Counted from the first letter of the stretch, positions 17,090 to 26,334 are shown. The stretch: 64,000 nucleotides of DNA from JAIBJN01 sp963830885 (GCA_963830885.1 CAWHOA010000012.1:186001-250000); one strand, 5' to 3'. Numbers and translations are program-made. Notes: generated by a model from the letters alone, not told the origin.

Positions 17090-17527
17090 CTATCCCTCGT
17101 CGATGAGATTGCCGCGCGCGATCGCCTCGTACGGGATCGCCACCCGCCCACCGCCGGTCGCAAGGGTCACCTCGCGCTCGTCGGCGGCGACGACCTCGCC
17201 GCGGAAGCGCTTGCGGCCGGCGATCTCCGTGCTCGTGCGGACGGCCGCGCGCCGGCCCAGGACGCCGCCGAAGTGCGCGGGCGTCCGAAGCGGGCGCTCG
17301 AGCCCCGGAGAGGAGACGTCGAGCGTGTAGTGGTTCAGGTAGCTGCGGAGCACGTCGGTGACCTGCTCGCACAGCGCGTGATCCACCCCGCCGGGGTGGT
17401 CGATGTACACGGTGAGCCGTTCGGGGCCGCTGAGCTCGGCCGCCAGGACCTCCACGTCCGGCAACCGCTCCTCGACCGTCGCTGCGACCTCGCGTTGGAT
17501 CTGTCGCTCCCTCTCGTAGACCTGCAT
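17090..17527 (-). CDS. rimP: Ribosome maturation factor RimP
   Basis: 30S assembly factor. I start at the ATG at 17527, preceded by AGAAGGAACGGA; an upstream in-frame start at 17566 lies inside a terminator-like hairpin and is unlikely. It has 145 residues, the normal length: an N-terminal alpha/beta domain ending in VDHALCEQVTDVLRSYL, then YTLDVSSPGLERPL (the family signature), then an SH3-like C-terminal domain. It is first in the rimP-nusA-ylxR-infB operon. Any attenuation by the hairpin at 17543-17569 would act on the whole operon. Confidence 0.93.
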   Translation of the reverse strand: MQVYERERQIQREVAATVEERLPDVEVLAAELSGPERLTVYIDHPGGVDHALCEQVTDVLRSYLNHYTLDVSSPGLERPLRTPAHFGGVLGRRAAVRTSTEIAGRKRFRGEVVAADEREVTLATGGGRVAIPYEAIARGNLIDEG

Positions 17528-17542
17528 TCCGTTCCTTCTCGC

Positions 17543-17569
17543 AAAAAATGGGCGCCGCGCGCCCATTTC
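17543..17569 (-). terminator. GC hairpin with T tract upstream of rimP
   Basis: On the minus strand AAATGGGCGC, a 4-base loop, then GCGCCCATTTTTT. The stem of about 10 bp followed by six T residues has the shape of an intrinsic terminator. It lies 16 bases before the rimP start, so it is either the end of upstream transcription or an attenuator in the operon leader. Confidence 0.65.
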
Positions 17570-17641
17570 TCCGAACCTGGGGAAATGTCCAGATCAGGAT
17601 AGCAGCGGTCGGTCGGCCCCCGCCGGGTTCGTTACGTTTGC

Positions 17642-17684
17642 ATCGAGGACGATCGTCACGGGCCCGTCGCTGGCGAGCTCCACG
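17642..17684 (-). repeat. Partial copy of the dtd 3' end (left direct repeat)
   Basis: These 43 bases match 19661-19703, the last codons of dtd, at 38 of 43 positions and in the same orientation. The minus-strand translation is VELASDGPVTIVLDA against VELANDGPVTIILEA in intact dtd. The two repeats bracket a 2-kb segment with the CHRD gene and two membrane-protein genes. It could be an attachment-site-like scar or the remnant of a duplication. Confidence 0.65.
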
Positions 17685-17708
17685 TTGTCGCCTTCCTGGC
17701 AGAAAGTC

Positions 17709-17736
17709 GGAAGAGCCCCCGGTCGAGGGCTCTTCC
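17709..17736 (-). terminator. Perfect 10-bp inverted repeat after the CHRD gene
   Basis: GGAAGAGCCC (17709-17718) pairs with GGGCTCTTCC (17727-17736) around an 8-base loop, and on the minus strand it is followed by GACTTTCT. It lies about 22 bases downstream of the CHRD gene stop and is a good intrinsic terminator candidate for it. Confidence 0.65.
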
Positions 17737-17757
17737 AACTGCCGCTTTCGACACTCC

Positions 17758-18262
17758 CTACCGGATCTGGCCGCGAATCTCCCCGCCGGGGAAGTCCCCG
17801 GGCCCGGTGTTTGGCGGCGCCACTCCGTCGTTGGTGTGCACGTTGACGTATGTGGCCCCGCTTTCGATCGCTGCCAGGACCGCCGCCAGATCTGTCCACC
17901 CGCAGCCGTTGCCGGGGTCCGGGGCGGTGATCGTTCCCTCAGCCAGCGTTCCCTCCACGGCACCGCCTGCCGGAGGCGCCGCCGAACAGGGTGACGCCGA
18001 CCGGGCCGTTGACTCCGACCGCACCGCAGTGGATGTGTGCCGCGAACACGTTGTCGATGTCGGTCACGTTGACCTTGAACAGCAGCACCGTTCCGTCCTC
18101 GCGGAGCTTGAACTTCGCCACGCCGGTGGCCGGGGTGGCCCGCGCCGGAACCTCCTCGGCGCCCGACAGCGGGGCCACGAAGTTGTCGCCGGCCGAGGCC
18201 GATGGCCCCAGGGCTAGTAGCCCCAGCGCGAACGTGAGAACAAGCACGATCATCCTGCGCAT
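17758..18262 (-). CDS. Secreted CHRD-domain protein (frameshifted near 17980)
   Basis: The signal peptide MRRMIVLVLTFALGLLALGPSASA (about residues 1-24) is followed by one CHRD domain: LSGAEEVPARATPATGVAKF, then AAHIHCGAVGVNGPVGVTLF, then after a frame change GTLAEGTITA, SGATYVNVHTNDGVAPP and GGEIRGQIR at the end. The two frames join around 17978-17984, where one extra base would explain the break. CHRD domains occur in secreted bacterial proteins of unknown function and in chordin. GAAGGGGGAAGT precedes the ATG. About 168 residues once repaired. Confidence 0.8.
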
Positions 18263-18702
18263 ACTTCCCCCTTCCGGTTTGCGCGATGCGGGAGCCCGCA
18301 TGCGCGACGCCGTGTTCGACCTCTCGAGTACCCCCTTCCGCGCGGAGAACAACTAACGGTCCTGTACGCGCCACGCTCGTGACCGGTTTTTCGCTGGCGA
18401 GCCCGCGACGATGGACGAACTCGGCCAGCGCGGCCGCCGCAGCGCCGGCTCATACGCGCCAAGGACGGCTTCAAGAAGGGCATGAAAGACAAGTGCCGCC
18501 ACGCCGGGACGCGCGCGTTCTCGATCCCGAACGCTGGGCTGTGGAGCGAGGTAATGACCGGCGGCTTCCTCGCCAACAAGGAGCGGATCGGTCGCGGACC
18601 CGCTGGTGCGCCGAGTCCACGGTCCGAGTCGAGTTCAATCCGACGGCCCGCGGCTGTCGTAGCTTCAAGAGGCCGGGTGAGGCCCGCGAGAGTTGGACAG
18701 CG
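18263..18702. other. 440-bp stretch with no convincing gene
   Basis: It separates the divergent CHRD and membrane-protein genes and should hold both promoters. A plus-strand frame (18482-18712) could encode about 76 residues beginning KDKCRHAGTRAFSIPNAG, but it has no recognisable family, overlaps the next gene, and shows no good ribosome site. I see no repeat or RNA gene here. Confidence 0.4.
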
Positions 18703-19215
18703 ATGGACCTGACGTACCGCGAGACCTGGGCGCTCATCCACGGCATGCTGATCGGAGGACCGTTCCTGCTGGCATTCGCGGGCGCCCTGGTCGCGCTCTC
18801 CGGGCTCCGTGCCGACTACCTGACTGCCGACGGGATCCGGGATCGTGTCAAGTTGCTGCGAATCGGCACGTGCGTGATGGCCGCAATGGCATGGACAATC
18901 GTGCTGATCGGGGTCTGGGTGCTGCTGCCCTGGTACAGCGAGGACACGCCCGACAGCCCGCGGTCGCTTCTCCTTGCCGATCCGAGCACGCGGCAGTGGC
19001 ACGAGTTCGCCGACGTCTGGAAGACACACGTCGCGTTCATGTCACCGATCCTCGCGACCGCGGCTGCCGCGCTCGTGGTCTACTACGGTCCCGGCCTCGC
19101 GCGCGACCGCACCGTTCGGAACATCGTCCTCGCGCTGCTTCTCACCGCTTTCGCCGTGGCGAGCCTTGCCGCGCTGCTCGGCTCGCTCGTGACCCGCGCC
19201 GCCCCTCTTCGATAG
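18703..19215 (+). CDS. Hypothetical four-helix membrane protein
   Basis: 170 residues with four hydrophobic stretches at about 15-35, 55-77, 112-130 and 140-162. A polar loop between helices 2 and 3 contains WYSEDTPDSPRSLLLADPSTRQWHEF. I do not recognise the family. The ATG at 18703 is chosen because hydrophobic coding begins right after it. A second small membrane-protein gene starts 8 bases downstream, so the two are probably one unit inside the 2-kb segment bracketed by dtd repeats. Confidence 0.65.
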   Translation: MDLTYRETWALIHGMLIGGPFLLAFAGALVALSGLRADYLTADGIRDRVKLLRIGTCVMAAMAWTIVLIGVWVLLPWYSEDTPDSPRSLLLADPSTRQWHEFADVWKTHVAFMSPILATAAAALVVYYGPGLARDRTVRNIVLALLLTAFAVASLAALLGSLVTRAAPLR

Positions 19216-19223
19216 GAGCCGCT

Positions 19224-19628
19224 GTGCCCCGCAATTCCGTCTACGACCTGCCTGCGACCGTCGAGCCGCGTGCCGTCGACCGCGACGACGTGCGTCCTGC
19301 CCCTGCCGCGATCGTCCGCCCCGCTGGCCCCGCTGCCGCCGTTGTCCTCGCCGCAGGCCTCGCATCGTTCACGCTCGGCCTGCTCTCGGTTCTGGCAAGA
19401 GCGAGCGCCCCGGTCTCGGACGCGCTGACGCTTAGCGACCGTGTCGGCGACCTCTCCGGCCTGACGACCACCGCAGGCATAGTCTTCGTCGCCGCTTGGG
19501 CTGTCCTCGCGATCGCGTGGCGTCGCGCGGACCCGCCGCTCCCACGCGTTGCAGCCACCGCGGCCGTCCTCATCGCGCTCGGCCTGCTAGGCACCTTCCC
19601 CCCATTCTTCAACCTGGTAGGCGGCTGA
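19224..19628 (+). CDS. Hypothetical membrane protein
   Basis: 134 residues, with a GTG start preceded by ATAGGAGCC. The N-terminal 30 residues are polar (VYDLPATVEPRAVDRDD), followed by three hydrophobic segments at about 35-60, 77-95 and 105-128. The last contains LLGTFPPFFNLVGG. No family is recognised. It follows the other membrane protein by 8 bases, so both probably act together; a role in membrane or redox complexes is speculation. Confidence 0.62.
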   Translation: MPRNSVYDLPATVEPRAVDRDDVRPAPAAIVRPAGPAAAVVLAAGLASFTLGLLSVLARASAPVSDALTLSDRVGDLSGLTTTAGIVFVAAWAVLAIAWRRADPPLPRVAATAAVLIALGLLGTFPPFFNLVGG

Positions 19629-19654
19629 GCACGGGATCCCTCGTTGCTGCTGTC

Positions 19655-20092
19655 TCAGGCTTCGAGGATGATCGTGACCGGCCCGTCGTTGGCGAGCTCC
19701 ACGGACATGCGGGCGCCGAAGCGGCCACTGGCGACGTCGATCCCCTCCCCTGCGAGCGACTCGCAGAAGCCCTCGTACAGGCGCTCGGCCTGCTCGGGAG
19801 GCGCCGCCGCGGCGAAGCTGGGCCGGTTTCCCTTGCCCGTGTGCGCGATCAACGTGAACTGGCTGACGACGAGGGCGCCGCCGTGGACGTCCACCACGCT
19901 GCGGTCGAACTTCCCCTCCTCGTTCTCGAAGATCCGCAGCCGCGCAACCTTGCCCGCGAGCCGCTCGGCGACCGCCTCGTCGTCGTCCGTCGCCACGCCG
20001 AGGAGGACGCAGAGGCCGCGGCCGATCTCGCCCACAATCTCCCCGTCGACTACAACCTGCGCCCCGGTCACCCGCTGGACGACCGCCCGCAC
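19655..20092 (-). CDS. dtd: D-aminoacyl-tRNA deacylase
   Basis: Removes D-amino acids (and glycine) wrongly attached to tRNA. It has 145 residues, the standard length. VRAVVQRVTGAQVVVDG starts the protein, SQFTLIAHTGKGNRPSF carries both active-site signatures, and VELANDGPVTIILEA ends it. It starts with GTG 8 bases after the TPR gene. The last 43 bases recur at 17642-17684. Confidence 0.95.
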   Translation of the reverse strand: MRAVVQRVTGAQVVVDGEIVGEIGRGLCVLLGVATDDDEAVAERLAGKVARLRIFENEEGKFDRSVVDVHGGALVVSQFTLIAHTGKGNRPSFAAAAPPEQAERLYEGFCESLAGEGIDVASGRFGARMSVELANDGPVTIILEA

Positions 20093-20099
20093 TCGGCGC

Positions 20100-20453
20100 C
20101 TAGCTCTCGAGCTTCGCGAGCGCCCGCCGGTAATCGCGGCTCTGCGGACGGAAGAAGCTCGCCAGGCGGTAGTGCCCGACGGCCTCGCTGGGGCGGCCCT
20201 GCTTCTCCAGGCAGCGCCCGAGGGCGAAGTGCGCGTAGTGGTCGACCGGCTCGAGCTCGAGGATCGTCCGGAACTCCTCCTCCGCCTCGGCAAAGCGCCG
20301 GATGCGGTAGTAGGCGATGCCGAGCGCCTCCCGGATGGACGCCTTCCTCGGCTCGCGCTTCTTCGCCTTTTCGAGGGCCACGGTCGCCTGCGCGGCCTGG
20401 CCCGCCGCCAGGTGCTCGCGGCCCTGCTGGTAGAGGTCGTAGGTCTCGCTCAT
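20100..20453 (-). CDS. Small TPR-repeat protein
   Basis: 117 residues, almost entirely helical, with about three tetratricopeptide repeats (residues 5-38, 40-73 and 74-107), visible as AGQAAQATVALEKAKKREP, RFAEAEEEFRTILELEP and RPSEAVGHYRLA. No signal or enzyme motif. It lies 8 bases upstream of dtd and probably shares its transcript. It is likely a protein-protein adaptor; the partner is unknown. Confidence 0.82.
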   Translation of the reverse strand: MSETYDLYQQGREHLAAGQAAQATVALEKAKKREPRKASIREALGIAYYRIRRFAEAEEEFRTILELEPVDHYAHFALGRCLEKQGRPSEAVGHYRLASFFRPQSRDYRRALAKLES

Positions 20454-20511
20454 GTCCCTGTCCTCACGATACGGCACGCGGCACGGTCTGCCGAGTGTCG
20501 CGCCCTCGCGC

Positions 20512-22795
20512 TCAGAGCGAGAGCGAGCGGAGGCTGAGCGCGCCACGCACGCGGCTGACGACGCCGAGCCGCTGGCGCAGGTCCCGGCGGATCCCACGCA
20601 GGTCGCGTCGGGCGCTGCGGAGCGCCTCGGTCGCCGGCGCCGGCGGGCCGAAGCGGGCAACGGTCACGTCGCGGACGAACGAGGTCGCGTCGACCGAGTA
20701 GAAGCGCTGGAGCATCGCCCCGACCTCGGGCATCGTCGCGCTCGGCGGCACGTCGACCCCCTGGTCGGCGAGATAGCCGGCGACATCCCTGCGGCACGCT
20801 GCGGCCAGCGCGCGCGTGTCCCGTGTGGCGAAGCGGGCGCTCCGCCGCAGCGCCTTGAGGAGGAGGACGGCGCCGATCGCGCCTCCGACGATCATGGCGA
20901 GGACCGTGAGGAGCCCGCGCCCGTGGTCGCTGACGACCGTGAGGGTCCCGCTCGACCCTGCTCCGAGGCCTGGGTTCGCGAGGCCCGGCGTCTGCCCGGC
21001 CGTGCGGATCGCCTCGGCCCGCGTCGGCGACAGCCCCTCCAGCCGATCGGCGAAGCCGATGCGGCACGCGTCGCCGGCGTTGAAGGTCTGCGACGTGACG
21101 GCGTAGGTCGCGTCGAGCTCACCGCGGCCCGGGGTCGGGTCGAACGGGATCCAGCCGAACTGCGGGAACCAGACCTCGACCCACGCATGGGCGTTCGTGT
21201 CTCTGACGACCCACTCCTTCGAGTCGCTGCGGTAGGTCGCCGCTCGAGAAGCCGACCGCCACGCGCGAGGGGACGCCGAGCAGCCGCAGCATGAGCGCCA
21301 TCGCGCCGGCGTAGTGCTGGCAGTAGCCCCGCTTCGTCTCGTTGACGAAGTCGACGAGCGCCGGCGTCCCGCCGATCGGCGACGGCGGCTGCTCGTCGTA
21401 GACGAAGCCGCCGGCCTCGCGGAACCACGTCTCGAGCAGGGCAGCCGCCTCGTAGGGCGACTGCGCCTCGCTCGTGACCTCGAGTGCCGTTTGGTACACG
21501 GACTCGAGCGCCGTCACCTCGAACTCCCCGGAGGAGCCGAAGTAGACGTCCATGAGCGTGTCGCGGCCCTCCGCCCCCCACTCGGGCAGCGGCTGGTAGA
21601 CGACCTCGAGGTAGCGCGCGGCCGCATCCGGGTAGTCGCCGCGGAACGTGATCAGCTCGCTCGGGTTGGGGCGCGGCGCGTAGCTCCAGACCGTGTAGCG
21701 CTGGTCCCGGCGGATCCCGTCCGGGACGACGACCACCTCGCCGTTCTCGTCCGCGACCGGCGCCTCGGTCTCGGGCCGCCAGCGCACCGGCTGCGCCGAG
21801 GCCGGCAGGCGGGTGTCACGCAGCGCCTCGATCTTGAACTCCTGCCGGATCCAGCCGTCCTCGTCGCTTGCCGCCTCCGGGAGGAGCGGGCCCTGGGCGT
21901 CGACCTGCTCGCGCTCCGTGGCGTCGCTCAGCTCGAGATCCTCGTCCCAGATCAGGCCGGTGTAGTCGTCGAGGGTCGTTGCGCGCCAGTAGAGGGAGCG
22001 CTTCGCCCCCGGGACCTTCACCCGCATGACCGTGGTCGGCTCCTCGGGGAAGGTGATCCCGTCGTAGTTCGCGCTCCACACGTAGGAGACCGAGACCGGC
22101 GTCGTCGGCCGGTCGTAGGGGTCCCAGGTCTGCCAGGAGAGGAAGGCGGGCTTGGCCACGGCGTCGGTCGTCGAGACGACGGCGGCGAGCGCCACGAGCA
22201 CAAGGGCGACGGCGCCCGCCTGGACCAGGCCCCTGGGCGGCTTGTCGCGACCCAGGAGGAACAGGATCGCCAGGACGCCGACGAGGGCGAGCGCTCCCGC
22301 GAGCACCGGGCTCTCCCCCGGTACGAGCGTCGCCGGCCAGGCGACGGCGACGATGAGCGCGAGCGCCGCGCCCACGGGCCGCCGCGCCATCACGAGCATG
22401 CCGATGACCGCGGTGAAGCCGAACACGGCGAGCAGCAGGACCGTCTGCATGTAGGGGAAGTCGATCCCGTCGAACGGAAGCTGCGTCTCGTAGAAGTCGA
22501 GGAAGCCGCGCTGGAACCCGTCCAGGACGGGGCCGAAGAAGTCGCGCGACGGGTCGCGCGGACGCGCGTTCGAGAGCGGGACGTTGGATGCGATCGCGGC
22601 GGCGAGAAGCGTCGAGCCGGCGAGCACCAGGGCGACGACGCCGCGGGACCGGCCGAGGGCGACCGCCAGGATCGGCAGGAGCGCGAGGAGGAGCATCGGC
22701 CGCACATCCGAGACGATCGACTGGTCTTCGAGTCGGCCCCACGAGATGGTCACGACCGCGCCCAGGAGCGCGACGAGGAGCCAGCGGCTAACCAA
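20512..22795 (-). CDS. TgpA-type membrane transglutaminase (frameshifted near 21240)
   Basis: Membrane-anchored transglutaminase-like protein. About five to six helices fill residues 1-205, then an extracytoplasmic domain, then the papain-like core: Cys in KRGYCQHYAGAMALMLRLLG, His in NAHAWVEVWFP, Asp in GWIPFDPTPG. One more helix (MIVGGAIGAVLLLKAL) and a cytoplasmic DUF4129-like tail follow. The reading frame breaks in the codons for FSSG: deleting one base near 21240 restores TYRSDSKEWVVRDT. About 760 residues when repaired. It overlaps the DUF58 gene and belongs to a MoxR/DUF58/transglutaminase set, a common actinobacterial trio of unknown target. Confidence 0.88.
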
Positions 22796-24014
22796 CGGCC
22801 CGCAGCTCCCCGGCGGTCAGGCGCGCGGCGAGGTCATCGCCGCGGCGAAGGACGAGCACGGGGACGCCGGCCCGCTGCAGCCTGAGGATCTGGGCGGCCT
22901 CGCCGGGCGGCAGTGGCCTTTCCGCCCTCGGCTGCACGAAGCTGGCGGCGTCGACGTAGACGAGGGCGGCGGCATGGTTGCCGAGCGCCCGGTGCGCAAG
23001 CCGCTCGACGAGGCGCGGGGCGAGCGCCGACGTGACCACCGTCAGCTCGACCGCGCGGGCGGCCGGCCCGGCCTCGTCCGCGAGCAGGTTCGCGACGGAC
23101 GAGTGACCGTCGGGCTCGACGGCCGCGAGGATCTCGAAAGCCCGCTGCCAGTCACCATCGAAGGAGTGCACGCGCTGGTAGACCGGCCTCAGGGTGTTGA
23201 CGATCAGCGCAGCCCGTCGCCCGCGGCTCGCCTGGGCCTTGAGGATCGACCCGGCCGCACACACGGCGAGCTCGAAGCTCGACTCCGGCGCCGTGCCGAC
23301 GACGGCGCTCGCGTCACCGTCCAGGAGCACGGCGGCCTCGTCGCGGGGCGAGTCCTCCAGTTCCTTGACCATGAGATGGCCCCGCCTGGCGGTGGTCGGC
23401 CAGTGGACCCGCCTCAGAGACTCGCCCTGCTGGTAGTCCCGCACGCTGTGGAGGTCGAAGCCGGTGGGCCGCCGCATGAGCAGCCGCCTGCCCTCCGGCG
23501 TCCGCGCCCCAGACTCCGAGAAGAGCCGGTCGACGTCCACGAGCCGCGGGTAGACGAGGATCGACGCCCCCGTCGGCAGCTCGACGGCGACGCGCTCGAG
23601 CCCGAAGGGGTCCTCGATCACGACCTCGGCCTGCTCGATGGGATAGCGGCCGCGCGGGACGCGCCGGAGGACGTACCGGCCGCGGAGCCGGCCGTGCCGC
23701 CGGTCGAGCGGCGTCTCGCGCTCACCGAGGCGAGCCACCGTCTCGCGGAGGACGAGCGTGCCCGAGGGAACGTAACCCTCGGCGTCCAGCTCGAGCTGCA
23801 CCGGCACGTCGTCGCCCGCCAGCCGCTCGCCGCGGCCGAGTGTGCGCCGGAGCGTCATCGGGCGCTGGAGCACGCGAACCCAGAGCGCCGCGGCCAGCAC
23901 GGCGAGGACGAGGCCGACCGCCACCGGGTAGAGCACCTCCGAGCCGAGCGCCCAGGCGGCGAGGTAGATCCCGCCCCCGAGAGCGAGGATCCAGCGGCCG
24001 CGGTCCGTCAGCAC
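22788..24014 (-). CDS. DUF58 domain protein with two N-terminal membrane helices
   Basis: 408 residues. Two hydrophobic segments at about 8-45 are followed by a soluble region. The DUF58 signature RDYQQGESLRRVHWPTTARRGHLMVKELED lies at about 193-222, followed by a von Willebrand A-like fold (VLLDGD). Members pair with MoxR ATPases, as here. GTG start; the TGA of a small upstream reading frame overlaps it. The 3' end overlaps the transglutaminase start by 8 bases. Confidence 0.88.
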   Translation of the reverse strand: MLTDRGRWILALGGGIYLAAWALGSEVLYPVAVGLVLAVLAAALWVRVLQRPMTLRRTLGRGERLAGDDVPVQLELDAEGYVPSGTLVLRETVARLGERETPLDRRHGRLRGRYVLRRVPRGRYPIEQAEVVIEDPFGLERVAVELPTGASILVYPRLVDVDRLFSESGARTPEGRRLLMRRPTGFDLHSVRDYQQGESLRRVHWPTTARRGHLMVKELEDSPRDEAAVLLDGDASAVVGTAPESSFELAVCAAGSILKAQASRGRRAALIVNTLRPVYQRVHSFDGDWQRAFEILAAVEPDGHSSVANLLADEAGPAARAVELTVVTSALAPRLVERLAHRALGNHAAALVYVDAASFVQPRAERPLPPGEAAQILRLQRAGVPVLVLRRGDDLAARLTAGELRAVG

Positions 24015-24181
24015 CGGATGTTCGGCCGGTGACCCGTGTACTTGACGGGGATGGTCACGACCAAGCCGGGCGCCGCGATCGTTCGCAGCGCGTACTGGGA
24101 GGTACGTGCAAGGACGAGCGCGGTGATCCGGCGCCGCGTCGTGGCCACCAACCGCGAGTGCACGGGTCGCCGGTCGAGCAT
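24008..24181 (-). CDS. Possible 57-residue protein between MoxR and DUF58 genes
   Basis: ATG at 24181, 4 bases after the MoxR stop codon, running to a TGA that overlaps the DUF58 GTG start. The product begins MLDRRPVHSRLVATTRRR and ends VKYTGHRPNIRC: basic, with one mildly hydrophobic stretch (residues 20-45). No family is recognised. The tight fit in an operon with overlaps on both sides is the only support; otherwise this 170-bp gap would be untranslated. Confidence 0.4.
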   Translation of the reverse strand: MLDRRPVHSRLVATTRRRITALVLARTSQYALRTIAAPGLVVTIPVKYTGHRPNIRC

Positions 24182-24185
24182 CACC

Positions 24186-25160
24186 TTAGACCGGGACGGG
24201 CGTCCGCTCGAGGATGTCCTGGACGAGCTCGGCGCCGTCCAGGCCGCCGGCCCGCGCCTCGGGCGCCAGGATCAGTCGGTGGGCGAGCACGGTCGGAGCC
24301 ACCGACTTGACGTCGTCGGGCTCGACGAAGTCCCGCCCGGCGACGAGCGCGCGCGCCTTGGCCACCCGCAGAAGAGCGAGGCCGGCGCGGGGGCTCGCGC
24401 CCAGGAAGAGGCGGGAGTCCGAGCGGGAGTGCCGGAGCACCGCGACGATGTAGCGGTTGAGGCTCTCCTCGACGAAGACGCTCTTCGCGCTCTCGATCGC
24501 GTTCAGGACCTCCTGTGCACTCGCCACGCACTCCAGCGAGTCGAGCGGCGTCTCGGCCGCGTTCTCGGAGAGCATCCGCGCCTCGTCGGCGAGCGGCGGG
24601 TAGCCGATCGCGATCCGCATGGTGAAGCGGTCGAGCTCGGCCTCGGGGAGCGGGTAGGTGCCCTCGTACTCGATCGGGTTCTGCGTGGCCATGACCATGA
24701 ACGGCGGCGCGAGCTGGTAGGAGACGCCGTCGATCGTGACCTGGCGCTCCTGCATGCACTCGAGCAGGGCAGCCTGGGTCTTCGGCGAGGATCGGTTGAT
24801 CTCGTCGACGAGCAGGATGTTCGCGAAGACCGGCCCGGGCCGGAACTCGAACTCGTTCGAGCGCTGGTTGAAGACGTTGACCCCGGTGACGTCGGACGGC
24901 AACAGGTCCGGCGTGAACTGGAGGCGGGAGAACGAGCAGTCCACTGACCGCGCGAGCGACTTGGCGAGGGTCGTCTTCCCCACGCCCGGGAAGTCCTCGA
25001 TGATCAGGTGGCCCTCGGAGAGCAGGCAGAGCACGGCGAACTCGAGCGTCTCGTCCGGCGCGTGGATGACGCGCCTGAGGTTCGCTGCGATCTTCTGGGC
25101 GAGCGACGCCGCCGCGGACGCCTCCACACCCTGCTTCTGTTCGACGGCTTGCTCGTCCAT
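24186..25160 (-). CDS. MoxR-family AAA+ ATPase
   Basis: Chaperone-type ATPase of 324 residues. Walker A FPGVGKTTLAKSLA (about 58-71), Walker B ILLVDEINRSSPKTQAALLECM (about 114-135), sensor 1 MATQNPIEYEGTYPLPEAELDRF (about 156-178), then the C-terminal lid. It lies 5' of DUF58 and transglutaminase genes, the usual grouping. MoxR proteins are thought to activate metal insertion or assembly of VWA-domain partners; here the DUF58 protein is the likely partner. Confidence 0.93.
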   Translation of the reverse strand: MDEQAVEQKQGVEASAAASLAQKIAANLRRVIHAPDETLEFAVLCLLSEGHLIIEDFPGVGKTTLAKSLARSVDCSFSRLQFTPDLLPSDVTGVNVFNQRSNEFEFRPGPVFANILLVDEINRSSPKTQAALLECMQERQVTIDGVSYQLAPPFMVMATQNPIEYEGTYPLPEAELDRFTMRIAIGYPPLADEARMLSENAAETPLDSLECVASAQEVLNAIESAKSVFVEESLNRYIVAVLRHSRSDSRLFLGASPRAGLALLRVAKARALVAGRDFVEPDDVKSVAPTVLAHRLILAPEARAGGLDGAELVQDILERTPVPV

Positions 25161-26318
25161 CTACACCCCTCTCAGCAGAGCCTCGACTTCGTCGAGGATA
25201 GCCACAGCACATTCTTCCTTGCTCCGCCTGCTCACGGCGTGCTCGCCGTCAGGCGTGAGCAGGACCAGCTCGTTCCAGTCCGACTCGAACCCGATGTCAG
25301 AACGAGATACGTCGTTGTAGACGAAGAGGTTCCCGCGCTTGTTTGTCAATTTCGTGCGCGCACGCACGAGGCCGGCCTCGCCCTCGTCCGCGGCGAAGCC
25401 CACGAGGATCTGGCCGTTCCGCCGCCGCCGGCCGAGCTCGGCGAGCACGTCCTCGGTCGGCTGGAGGTCGATCGTCCACACGTCGGAATCCTTCGGGCGC
25501 TTCCCGTCGGTCGGTTCGGCGGGGCGGTAGTCGGCCACGGCGGCGGCCATCACGACGACGTCGGCGTCGCCGCGGTCGAGCACCTCGCGGGCCAGGTCGG
25601 CGGCGGACGGCGCCTGCACGACCTCGACACCGTCGGGAGGGGGCACCGCGAGGTTGGACGCCACCAGCGTCACCTCCGCCCCGCGCCTGCGCGCCTCCCG
25701 CGCGACCGCCACGCCCATCTTCCCGGAGGAGCGGTTGCCGACGAAGCGCACCGAGTCGAGCGGCTCCCGCGTCCCGCCGGCGCTCACCAGCACGCGCCTG
25801 CCGCGCAGCGGGCCGTCCGCGCCGAGGAGCTCGAGGCAGCGGGCGAAGACGTCCTCCGGCTCGGCCATGCGCCCCGGGCCGTGCTCGCCCTCGGCCAGCT
25901 CGCCCGACTCCGGCCCGAGCACGTGGACGCCGCGCTCGACCAGGAGCCGCAGGTTCGCCTGCGTGGCCGGGTGCTCCCACATGCGGACGTTCATCGCCGG
26001 CGCCACCAGGACGGGGCCGCGAACGGCGAGCGCCGCCTGCGTGAGGACGTTGTCGGCGAGCCCGTGCGCCAGCTTGGCGAGCGTGTTCGCCGAGAGCGGC
26101 GCGATCACGAGCAGGTCGGCGTCCGCGAGGTGCGGGTAGAGGTCGCGCGCAGCCTCCCGGCGCGCGAGCGCCTCGAAGGTGTGCGCGGTCACGAACCGCT
26201 CCGCGTCGGACGTCAGCACGGGCGTCACCTCGTGCCCGTCCTTCACGAGCAGCCGAACGAGCTCGCACGCCTTGTAGGCGGCGATCCCGCCGGTCACACC
26301 GAGGAGAACGCGGGCCAC
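25161..26318 (-). CDS. coaBC: Phosphopantothenoylcysteine synthetase/decarboxylase
   Basis: Two-domain coenzyme A enzyme. The CoaC flavoprotein half (1-180) has LLGVTGGIAAYKACEL, APLSANTLAKLAHGLADN and PAMNVRMWEHPAT. Its substrate-flap motif reads GELAEGEHGPGRM, where the cysteine of the E. coli type (ACGxxGxGRM) is absent, as in some actinobacterial forms. The CoaB half (185-385) has SAGGTREPLDSVRFVGNRSSGKMG and a lysine-containing NKRGNLFVYNDVS. GTG start. It follows gmk and rpoZ, the usual order. Confidence 0.94.
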   Translation of the reverse strand: MARVLLGVTGGIAAYKACELVRLLVKDGHEVTPVLTSDAERFVTAHTFEALARREAARDLYPHLADADLLVIAPLSANTLAKLAHGLADNVLTQAALAVRGPVLVAPAMNVRMWEHPATQANLRLLVERGVHVLGPESGELAEGEHGPGRMAEPEDVFARCLELLGADGPLRGRRVLVSAGGTREPLDSVRFVGNRSSGKMGVAVAREARRRGAEVTLVASNLAVPPPDGVEVVQAPSAADLAREVLDRGDADVVVMAAAVADYRPAEPTDGKRPKDSDVWTIDLQPTEDVLAELGRRRRNGQILVGFAADEGEAGLVRARTKLTNKRGNLFVYNDVSRSDIGFESDWNELVLLTPDGEHAVSRRSKEECAVAILDEVEALLRGV

Positions 26319-26334
26319 GCCGGGCCTCGCTTCC

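Noticed and set aside
18482..18712. A small plus-strand gene before the membrane-protein pair
   Set aside because: About 76 residues with no family, overlaps the next gene in another frame, and lacks a ribosome site; left as unassigned gap sequence.
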